A stretch of 64,000 nucleotides of DNA. Source: Lithodes maja. Lineage: Eukaryota; Arthropoda; Malacostraca; Decapoda; Lithodidae. Positions 54,644 to 64,000 of the stretch are shown piece after piece; positions within the stretch are counted from its first letter, which is position 1; every line of letters starts with the position of its first letter. The stretch is taken from positions 1 to 64,000 of the forward strand of contig JBAKBP010012997.1 of NCBI GenBank assembly GCA_037953745.1. The letters run 5' to 3'. A program made the position numbers and the translations under genes. The notes below the pieces were generated by a model. That model was not told the DNA's origin. It saw only the letters and a program-made list of their open reading frames with translations, and searched no databases.

Positions 54644-54847
54644 GCGACCCTCTGCCGGGAAGAGGTGCAAGTTAGATAAACAAGTTATTTCCCTCGGCAT
54701 ACGGAAGCTTATACGAACATAAGACAAATTGAAATCTGCGAAAGGCTTATTGGTCTTTATGAGGCTGACCTTTTCTTCCCATCATCCCTATTAGTTCTTA
54801 TATACCTATTAGCTACACTAAATACATTGATCCCTATTTGTTCTTAA

Positions 54848-55083
54848 ATACACTACAAAATCTCCCACTACAACCTATATCCCCTACACTTCATTTATCT
54901 TATAGCTAACTACTAACATCTCCCACTACAACCTATATCCCCTAAGCTTAATTTATTGTATAGCTATGAACATCACCCACTACAACCTATATCCCCTACA
55001 CTGCATTTGGCTTATAGCTAACTATGAAAATCTCTCACTACAACCAAGATTCCCTACACTTCATTTATCTTATAGCTAATTAC
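54848..55083. repeat. Minisatellite, ~58-bp unit, four copies
   Basis: Each unit holds CTCCCACTACAACCTATATC, CCCTACACTTCATTTATCTT and ATAGCTAACTA, with substitutions between units. Confidence 0.85.
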
Positions 55084-55142
55084 GATGAGGGCGATTCATT
55101 AACTGTCACTCCCTCTCGGGGATTTCGGCGTCTGGCAATAGA
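55084..55142 (+). mobile_element. Family A LINE/SINE 3' tail fragment
   Basis: GGGCGATTCATTAACTGTCA, CTCGGGGATTTCGGCGTCTG and GCAATAGACAGACG: the family A terminus alone. Confidence 0.7.
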
Positions 55143-56480
55143 CAGACGTATACATAAAATGATTGAAATAGTTGAACAAAAATCATCTTAATTACATAGG
55201 TTCTTCATAAACTACAAGAAACTGTCATATAAAAAAACCTGGAAAAAAAAAATGTCATACACAAAACATAATAAAAGGCAAAAAGGGTGTTATTGTCGTG
55301 AAGGTGTTAATAATAAGATAATGTGGATATGTGAGAGGTGGTAAGATGTTTCAGTTTCCAGCAGCAGTAACGTCTAGTCCAGGTTGTGTCCCAGTGTGGT
55401 TATTATGGAGCCCCACACACTGCATGTAGGGTCCGTGGGTGTACCTCTTAAGGGGGCCCACCTCCTATTTTTTTCCTCTCTCTCCGGGTTGTATCCATTC
55501 CCGGCAAAGATGCATTCTCTGACCAAACCTTTGGCCACAAAATGTGAATGATGGGCATCCCCATACCTACCCCTATTGTAATTATCAAATCTAGCTACAA
55601 ATTTTAAAATGTCTCAATACTCAATCTCAATCAGTACTCAAAAATAAAAAATATAATTGTGAATACACTATAAACTTGTTTAAATTTGAATAACATTACT
55701 GTACTGAAGTGTATCTGATATAATATGGTAATCTTAGGGTATCTTAGTTCATGTATCCCATATCTGTTGACCATATTTGCATCTCCTGAATATTATTGTT
55801 GGTTTTAGTCCAGTTGCAATTGTGGAGTCAAGTCATGTTGGTTGTGACCCTTCCAGGTGGTCAGGTCGTCTGCTGCTCCGGGTCGTGTAAGGTCGTCTTC
55901 CCTGGTCCCCTCAGGATGTCGGGTCACTCAGTATGACCCTATAGCCATAAGTCAGGTCACAGCAGGTCAGGTCATCTCAGGTAGGGGAGAAAGTATTAGT
56001 GACATGCTCTTGTATTGGTCTATCAAGGAGTAATGGGGTGAAAGTCTACGGTAGTGTGAGAACAGATGGCCAAGAAGATACAGTACATGGAAGTCAAATG
56101 AGAGGGACAGCTGGTATTGGAAGAATTATTTGAAAAAAAAAAAAAAAATGGAGCAATAAATAGGTGAAGAACTTTGTAAGGAGCATTATGGAGTATGTCT
56201 GGACAAAATAGCATGACGGTATTGCTGCCATATAGATACATGCATTTCATGATTCTCCATTACATGTTAATAGCTCAGACAGTATTTGCAGCACACTAGC
56301 CTCAAGAGTGCTACAACAAGAGAGAGTCATAACAAGACTTGGCTGTATAGAATGACCGTAGGTCCAGATATATGCCATCCCCCCCTTTAGTCACCATGTA
56401 TGACACATTGTCATAGTAAATGTGAAGTCCTCCTTACCTCTATGGGGGTAAGGAAGTTTCCTTGGAAGATACATAATAAT
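55143..56480. other. Intron sequence; short TTAAGGGG fragment and AGGTCA half-sites
   Basis: TTAAGGGGGCCCACC at 55448 opens a ~60-bp fragment of the TTAAGGGG family. The stretch 55845-55990 is rich in AGGTC words. Poly-A at ~56137-56149. No gene. Confidence 0.45.
55954..55974 (+). promoter_or_regulatory. Candidate nuclear-receptor element (AGGTCA DR4)
   Basis: AGGTCA at 55954-55959, four bases, AGGTCA at 55964-55969, then another overlapping AGGTCA at 55969-55974. Direct repeats spaced by four can bind EcR/USP-type receptors. Function here is speculative: intronic and in locally repetitive sequence. Confidence 0.2.
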
Positions 56481-58040
56481 AATAATCCCTGATGAATGGC
56501 ACAAAAGTGTAATAGTAAACATACATAAAGGCAAGGCGGACTCGTTAGATAGTGCAAACTATAGGGGCCTGAAAATGCTTGACCAAGTCATGAAGGCCTG
56601 TGAGAGAGTCTTTGAAGGTATGATAAGGGAAAGCATTTCTATGGACAATATGCAGTTCAGTTTCATGCCAGGACGTGGCACAATCGACGCTATCTTCATA
56701 GTCAGAAAGCTGCAGGAAAGATATCTACTTAAAGATAGGGATCTGTATCTTGTGTTTGTAGACCTGGAGAAGGCCTTTGACAGGGTGCCCAGAGAAGTTG
56801 TGCAGAGGGCTATGAGAAAACTTGGCATAGAGGCGTGGCTGGTGCATGTGATAATGAACGGCAGTGAGGGTGAAAGGTGTACAGTACTGAGTGATGAGTT
56901 TACAGTTCGCGTCGGAGTCCAACAGGGCTCTGTGTTAAGCCCTCTCCTCTTTGTTATGGTTCTGGAGGCACTATCTGGTGATTTCAGAGCTGGGCTCCTC
57001 TGGGAACTGCTATACCCAGATGACCTAGTAGTACTTATCGCAGATAGTGCGCGGGATGCCGAGGGTAAGTTCAGAAAGAGAGAGGGCATGCAAGTAAAGG
57101 GTTAAGAGTTAATATAAATATAACCAAGGTTTTACACAGTAGATTAGGGCTAGGAAAGGTAGAAAAAAGTGGTGCATACACAAGTGCAGTATGCAGAAAA
57201 GGGGTGGGCACAAACTCAATACTGTACAGTGTAGCATCTGCCACAGCTGGGTACATCACAGGAAGAAGCGTTGCACCAGAATAAAGGGACCTCTACCAAG
57301 GAAGAAGTCAGAAATTGAGAAATTTGTATGCATTGTATGCAAAAGTTAGCTTGTATTCAATGACCAGCTCAAGAGTGTTAACTTTGGCAATGAGGCACTG
57401 GAGAAGGTGGACAAGTTTTGCTACTTGGGTGATACCATCTCTGCTATGTGGTGAGGCTGAGGCCGTCACTATCCTCAGAAAAAGATGCGGCTGGGGAAAG
57501 TTTGGAGAACTTTTGCCACTACTCACCATGAGAAGACTCCCTCTCCCCTTAAAGGGAAAGGTGTACGCTTCATGCGTTAGAAGCGCAATGACATATGATT
57601 CAGAATCGTGGCCTGTCAAAGTGGATGATATCAACAGAATGGAACGTAATGAGATAAGACTGGTGAGATGGATGTGTGGGCCCAAACTGCAAGACAGGAT
57701 ATCAAATGAAGAGCTAAGGAGAAGGTTAGGTATCAAGAGTATCAGTGATGAGATGGTTACTAGCAGGCTTGGATGGTTTGGACATGTGGAGAAGAAGGAT
57801 GAACTAAGCTAGGTGAAGATATGCAAGTCCATGAATGTGGAGGGAGCTGCACCTAGGGGCGGACCAAGAAAGACGTGGGATCGGACCTTGCGGTCTGATC
57901 TTAAATCAAAGAACCTGACAAGTGAGGCAGCTCTCAACAGGGTTGCGTGGAACGTCGCCATTAAGACGTGAGACCAGAACCGCACTTCGTGTGGAGCACT
58001 CGGTCATTAAATTTGTATATGTATGTACTGTATGTATATT
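56480..58040 (+). pseudogene. Family B LINE RT with zinc-finger-like insert and (TATG)n tail
   Basis: Frame one: ERVFEGMIRESISMDNMQFS, LVFVDLEKAFDRVPREVVQR, VGVQQGSVLSPLLFVMVLEA, ELLYPDDLVVLIADSA. The active box is YPDD rather than YADD. After a stop at ~57105 another frame gives CRKGVGTNSI, the remnant of a Cys-rich insert known in this LINE group, then RSAMTYDSESWPVKVDDINR, NEEL and RLGWFGHVEK. 3' end GTGGAGGGAGCTGCACC to a TATG-rich tail at ~58015-58040, shared with 49590-49812. 5'-truncated; several frameshifts. Confidence 0.8.
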
Positions 58041-58084
58041 TACAAAATGTTGAAATGAGGGTTATCTGGGTAAATATTATATAT

Positions 58085-58262
58085 ATGTTGAATTATTATG
58101 TTCTCTCCACCAACCAACTTTACTCCTAAACTCGATTAATGAAATTAACAAACACATGTGGCAGTCCGGGGATTCGAACCTAGGATGCTCACACCGAAAA
58201 TCAACACACTTATGCATTGCACCACGAAGACAGTTAAAGAAAGGTGGACAAGCCTATGATTT
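58085..58262 (-). mobile_element. tRNA-derived SINE, family 2
   Basis: On the minus strand: TCTTCGTGGTGCAATGCATA (A-box region), CATCCTAGGTTCGAATCCCC (B-box), GCCACATGTGTTTGTTAATT, then GGAGTAAAGTTGGTTGGTGG. Partner at 46522-46650. It could be mistaken for a tRNA gene, but the acceptor stem does not pair and the repeat continues past it. Confidence 0.75.
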
Positions 58263-59739
58263 ATTATGCAGTTTCGAATCCTGCATATCAATCTAAGTAT
58301 GTACACACTTTCCAACTGCGCTATCATAGGCTATGCATAGGTGAAAGGAAATAGTAATGTTCAGTCCCATTCATTATAATTTGGATATTTCACTGAAACT
58401 GTTCCAAATGTAAGTGAGAAAAATAAATGCCATAGGCTTCAATGGGTTGCATAATTTCAGTTGACGAAAGTGGGGAACAAAAAGCATATTCTAAAAGACT
58501 AGTGTTAACAAATCAATCCCTAGTATGAGAAAGTGAGGACTAACATGGATTTCTTGTCAAGTAGGAAGGGAAGGAGTTCTGATAAGACAGATAGATGAAG
58601 ATGAATTTAAAAGATATATGAAACAGTCCTACTGTTAGGGAAGATATGCTAAAAGTAACAAAATCCCTGAACAAGGTAAGAGGACACCTGCAAACCATAT
58701 GAGAAAGAAGAGAGGGATTAGAAGTAAGCTGGCACCATATATGCAGTACAGTATTAGCGGCGAATTGTACCGAAATCATAATATTTTGAGGTACCGGTAT
58801 TTAATTTGAACCCTCTCCGACATATGACGCGATTTTGAGCCGATTAAGGATACTTTAAAGCCTTTGTTACCATCAGGGTATTTAGAAACCTTTAGTTTAG
58901 TTACTTCAACCTCTGCAGTTGTCTTTGAGTTAGCTGTGGGCAGAAAACTAATTTTGGAGAGGTAATTATAAGAGTGAGATAACTCTATTTCTTATTGCTA
59001 TTCTGGCAACCTCTGTGTCATATGAGTCTGAAGGGGTTAAGTCTTATGTTATATTTGAGTACAGTACAGTAGAGAAAATGATTGAAATACCAAATTCAAA
59101 ATACTGTACTGTAGTATCATATAGGAACTTAATTCTTTTGTGGAACTCTGAGGGCTGGTTAAACTACTCAAGGAAAAACAAAAAAAATGTCAGATATGAG
59201 ACTTTGTTCAGTATATTATTGACTTTGAAACTATGATATTCGCCAGTGCTTGTGTGGAGTCAGCTTAAACCCTTGAGTAACTATAGCTATTTCACATTTT
59301 ATTCTGGGTATCATTAGGCAAGTTTATGTAGCTTGGGAAGAATCTCAAGAACTGAAAGCAGTAAAAAACATCTCAAATATCTCTTTGACTCCCACACATC
59401 CTTTAAACAAATGAAGACAAATATGAAAAAATAAATAAATAAAAAAAATCATCATATATTAACCAAAACCAAAGCTGAAGTAAAGTAATTGGTACTCAAT
59501 GTATTAAGTGAAAGGAAAAGATGTCCACCAAGAGCAGACAGTGTCTCGACTCTCCCATCAGCTTTTGTAATCACTAACTTTACATATATTATACATTTTG
59601 AGGTTGGTATAAAAGTATGACTATACTGTATTGAGGATTACAAGAATAACTAATAATAAATATGGTATAAAAAATTACATAGCATGAGGAGAGAGGGAGA
59701 AGACTGGGTAAAATGAAATGTGAGAGGGATCATATTTAC
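58263..59739. other. Intron sequence of the matrix-protein gene
   Basis: No coding content. A decayed TTAA element may lie at 58801-59040 (see findings). AT-rich throughout. Confidence 0.5.
58801..59040. mobile_element. Possible decayed TTAA MITE (~235 bp)
   Basis: TTAA at 58801 and at 59037-59040. Inward of these, AACCCTCTCCGACATATGAC on the left resembles AACCCCTTCAGACTCATATG on the opposite strand at the right. Matches are imperfect and the left boundary is blurred. Confidence 0.4.
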
Positions 59740-62700
59740 CCGCTAGAGTTGGGTCCTCCTGAGCTGGTTCCTGTTCTTGTGCAGGCTCGGGTTCAGCAGC
59801 CTGACCGGGTCGCCTTCGGTTCTTGCGGAAGAATGACCCAATGCCTCCCCTGCGATTTACTGGAGCTGCTGTGGTTGGTGCTTTTGTGGTTGCTTCTGCT
59901 TCTGTTTGTGTTTCTGATTGCGACTTGTTTCGGAATCTGTTGAGGAAGCCGCCGCGACGCTTAGTGCCCCCACCTCGGCGAGGAGTCACCTGGGGTGCTG
60001 GTGTCTCCTCAGCTGCTGTGTCCTGCTGAGCTGTCTCTCCTTCTGGCAGGTCCTCCACCACTACATCACCGCTCACCACCTCAGCAGCTGTGTCCTGAGC
60101 CTCCTGGGGTTTGTGAGGGGCAGGAGTCTGTGCATCACGGCCCCTCTGTCCCCCGCGTAGCTTGAATCGATTGGATATGCCACCACTGGCCCTGTTGCGG
60201 TTCAGGGCAGAAGATCGGCGAGGAATTGAGGTCGGGGCAGCGGCTGGGTTTGTCACTCCTTTTTCAGGGGTTTCCTGGTTACCCTCGGGGTGTGTCTCTT
60301 CGGCCGCAGCCTTTGCTGGAGCGGCTGTTGTGCGGGAGCCTCGCAGTCCGCCGAATCTATGTCTGTTGCCGCCAGGTCGTCTTAGGCGAGGGGAGCCTGG
60401 GGAAGAAGCAGGGGTGGGTGACGGTATTGGTGCTGTAGAAGGACTGGATTCCACCTCATCTTCTGCTGCCTCAACAACTTCAACTGTTGCCTCAGTTGTC
60501 ACTTGAGTAGCTGTTGTTCCTCGACCACGGTTTCTGTTACGGAGGCTGCCACGGTTGAGGAAGGATGAGCGGCCTGGGGTAGGGCGAGGAGCAGCAGTGG
60601 GGCGGCTTGGGGCTTCTGCGGGTTGTGTCTCAATTTTGGCGCTGGGCTTGAAGGATGGTCTGGGCTTGTTGGCAAATCTGGACCTGAGGCCTGAGGGACG
60701 GGGGGTGGTGCCTTCATTATCGGCTGTGTTGGTGGCTTCGTTCTCCTTGGCTTCCTTGCCTCTTGTTCCTGGGAAACGGTTGCTGGCAGAAGGGCGACGT
60801 GTTCTGAACCTGTTTGGAAGAGAAGGTTTTTCAACAGGTGCTGCAGTTGTGGTGGTGGTAGTGGTTGTTTGACCTTGCTGTCTGCCTCTACCTCGGCCGG
60901 CAAATCTTGTACCTCCTCGTCGGAATCCAAACTTCTCGCGGCCACTTGGAGCTGGAGCGGCAGTGGTAGTGGTGGTAGTAGTAGGTGCTGGAGTGGTAGT
61001 TGTAGTGGTTGTGGTTGTAGTAGTAGTGGTTGTTGTGGGTACCTCAGTGCTTGGTTCTGGCTCTGGTTCAGGTTCAGGTTCAGCCTGGGGTTCTTCGGTA
61101 GTGACAGCTTCTGGGAGATAAGATGGGGACTCAGTGTCATATTCGTAATAATAATCCAGAGAACCCTCAGTCTCATAGTCGTAAGCATCAGGCACCTGTG
61201 TTGTAACGTCCAACAAATCAGCATCAGCGGCACGAGAGAGAGCATAAAGATTGACAGCGGACACAGTGGCAGGAGACATTGGGGTGGTGGAGGGGATGTC
61301 TGCTACTAGTGTCGTTTCCTCTTCAACCTCTGCCTCTGCCAGGGTCTCCAGAACACGACCACCTCTTACAGAACCTCGTCCCCTTGTAGCGGTCTGTCCC
61401 TCATGAGCTCCGGTGACGTCAACAATCAGCGGCGTATCCTTGTGTTCCTTCAGTCCCACACGTGAGGACTCCTCGAAAAGGGGTTCCTGGAATCTGGCAG
61501 GAGCCTCGGTTGTGGTGACGGCCAAGGAACTGCGGGGTGGGAAACGAGTTTGAGTTGGCAGTTTGTTCTCTTCCACCGTCACCCTGTTCTGCTCTGTGCG
61601 ACCTCTGAAAGTTGACCTTCCACGCGATGAGGAGCCACGGGATGATTCAAAGGTCCTTCCTCTAGTTTCCACTTCTTCGATATCATTATTGACCTGCTGG
61701 GGTTCGAGTTCTGTCCTTCCATTGGTTCTGCTGCCGCCGAATCTGCTTCTTGAGTTACCGTTGTGGCTTCCTCGTCTGCCATTTGAGGCTGTCTCCTGTA
61801 CTTGGTTGTTCTCTGTTTGTGTTGATCCTCGTGTCCTACTGCTTCCCCTGGTTCTGCTTCTGGTAGGTATGAGTGTGGTGGTAGGTAAGGGGGTGGTGGT
61901 TGTTGGTGGAGGAGTGGTAGTAGTTGTTGTTGTGGTGGTGGTGGTAGTGGTGATCGGTTCGGCAGCAGTAGTGGTTTCGGGGAAATCGGTGGTTTGGGGC
62001 ACTGTGGAATCGGCAGCATCCCCAGCTGGTATGTCATAGTCGTAAATGGGGTACTCGTCATCATAATAGTAAATGTACTCGTATTCATAGAGCTGGCCGT
62101 TAACTTCCTTGATTTCAATTTTGCTCCTGGTCTTCTGTTCAGTTTCGGCAGGATGGAGAAGCTTTTCCTCCTCCTGTCCCTCACCACCAATACCGCCCTT
62201 TCCAAAGTCTAAATTGCTCTCATCAAAATACTTTCCGTAGAGGTCGTTCTCAGGGGGACTATTGTGGGACTTCTCGTTGGTGTTGAGGATTTCAATGTTT
62301 TCGTTGTAAGGTTCGTCGAGGGCATCCTGCTGAGGTGGATATGTTACTTCCTCATAGTTCTCGGTGACTTCGGGTTCCGGCTCGGCTTCTGGTTCAGGCA
62401 CTGGCTCGTTTCCGGACTTTGGTTCGGCTTTGTGTTCATCTCCAGTTGGTTCTGGCTCTGGCTCGGGTTCAGCCTGGGGTTCTTCTAGTTTTTCCATGTG
62501 GGTACTCTCTCCCTCAACTTCAATCAAGGGAGAATTTGTGAAAGCGGCAACCAGAGGTCCGACTTCATCTTCCATTAAAGAATAGGATGGTGTAGCAATA
62601 CCATCCACATTCTCCACCGCAGTTTCGGTTGTCACCTCCACCTCGAGTACGATTCCCGGAGTCTCTGTTTCAAGCTCTACCTCGACTTCTGGAAGATCAT

Positions 62701-63329
62701 CGACAACTGGGAGAACCTCGTCAGGAGTCAGCAGAATAGTATCTAATTTAGGGATCGTAGGAGCAGCAACCTCTTCCTGGATGGTTTCTTGAACGGGTGT
62801 TTCAGGCTCCTTAGGTATTTCAGGTTCCTTTGGTTCTTCAGTCTTCTTGGGGCCTTCTTTAGGCTTCTCGACGTGCTTTTCAGGCTCCTCGACAGCTACG
62901 GGCTTACGATTCTCGTTGCGGAGGGATGGCCTGCGTGTATTGCCTCCTAGCCTGAGACGTGTGTTGGGGAAAGGTCGAGGCTGAGTCTTCTCCTCTTTCT
63001 CCTCAACTACCACCACAAGTTCCTCCTTCACCTTTTTCTCTTCCTCCGGTTTATTCTTCACAGCTCCCGGACGCACACCAACCCTCAGACTGGGCCTGGG
63101 TCGTAGTGAAGGCATGCGGACTCTAGAATTAGAATGCCCACTACCCTCTTGCTCCTTCTCTGTGGTCTCTGGCGCGGCTGTGGTGGTGGTGGTGTTGGTG
63201 GTGTCGTCTGCGGAATTTCGGCGACCCAGGATGTTGGCGCGATTGCGATTGCCGAAGAGGAGACGTCGGCGGTCTTGTTGTGGCACTCCCTCCACTGCCA
63301 CTAACACCGCCAACACCATCAGGCTCCAT
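59740..63329 (-). CDS. Large exon of a secreted Thr/Pro/Glu/Arg-rich matrix-type protein
   Basis: An acceptor (CCACTTTTCACAG) ends at 63330 and the exon opens A-TGG-AGC-CTG-ATG. The frame gives WSLMVLAVLVAVEG, a signal-peptide core, so an upstream exon supplies the first residues. Arthropod cuticle-protein genes often split the signal peptide this way. From the Met at 63319: basic RPSLR motifs (~70-80), Lys/Glu-rich (~85-170), acidic Glu/Pro repeats (~285-330), Tyr/Asp patch (~408-428), Thr runs (~453-470, ~762-785, mucin-like O-glycosylation candidates), Arg/Gly/Ser region, second Tyr/Asp patch (~710-730), then NRFR-type basic motifs to the donor G|GTAAAT at 59740/59739. No Cys-rich or enzymatic domain. 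Likely extracellular matrix, cuticle or mucus; function unproven. Out-of-frame readings here are artefacts of low complexity. Confidence 0.85.

Positions 63330-64000
<671 letters not shown>

Noticed and set aside
58085..58262. A tRNA gene on the minus strand
   Set aside because: A and B boxes are present, but the acceptor stem does not pair, and the sequence recurs with the same 3' extension at 46522-46650; it is a SINE. The same holds for 34960, 37150, 37560 and 38105.
60499..62205. Long alternative frames (Pro/Leu/Gln-rich) in the large host exon
   Set aside because: They are shifted readings of Thr/Pro/Glu low-complexity codons with no start context or domain.

Overview
The window is eukaryotic, repeat-dominated DNA, most likely from an arthropod and probably a large-genome decapod crustacean. 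The basis is a secreted low-complexity matrix-type gene with spliced exons, dense LINE, tRNA-SINE, Ty3/Gypsy and TTAA-target DNA elements, and recurrent ACTGT-type pentanucleotide runs. The organism call is inference; no marker in the window fixes the species. No bacterial gene, rRNA or standalone tRNA gene was recognised.

Layout. 0-8 kb: the 3' end of an I/R1-like LINE with an (AAC)n tail, a TTAA-flanked DNA element, then three copies of one RTE-like LINE (family A) in alternating orientation. 8-10.8 kb: mostly non-coding, with a 209-bp TTAA element and a 63-bp retro-inserted fragment in a perfect 11-bp duplication. 10.8-16.8 kb (minus): a Mag/K02A2.6-like Gypsy element, split by one nonsense codon and interrupted in gag by another LINE with an (AAG)n tail. 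17.6-31.6 kb: a large Ty3/Gypsy element with 3.5-3.7 kb LTRs, a gag without zinc knuckle, and a pol frame of about 2,040 codons that runs into the 3' LTR; its 3' LTR looks recombinant. 31.6-34.2 kb: RNase H plus LTR of a second Gypsy lineage, consistent with the Gmr1-like pol order. 34.2-38.4 kb: a LINE 3' end, a tRNA-SINE carrying the family A tail, a LINE ORF1-like frame, and a tandem array of a tRNA-SINE-containing unit. 38.5-42.4 kb: LINE fragment, a satellite array split by a TTAA element, and a second copy of that element. 42.4-51 kb: LINE fragments of families A and B, a nested (AAC)n element with target duplication, SINEs and short DNA elements.

51.1-63.3 kb (minus) carries the one convincing host gene: a large Thr/Pro/Glu/Arg-rich secreted protein. 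A 3.6-kb exon (63329-59740) and a terminal exon (51261-51065) join in phase across an 8.5-kb intron packed with retroelements; a CR1-like LINE abuts the 3' splice site. The first exon, with the true start codon, was not located and may lie beyond the window.

How the parts work together: at least two LINE families share their 3' tails with short non-autonomous elements, as expected of LINE/SINE partners. Three or more short DNA element families use TTAA targets, consistent with mobilisation by piggyBac-type transposases, none of which is encoded here. Nearly all autonomous elements carry visible inactivating damage; the large Gypsy pol frame is the main exception.
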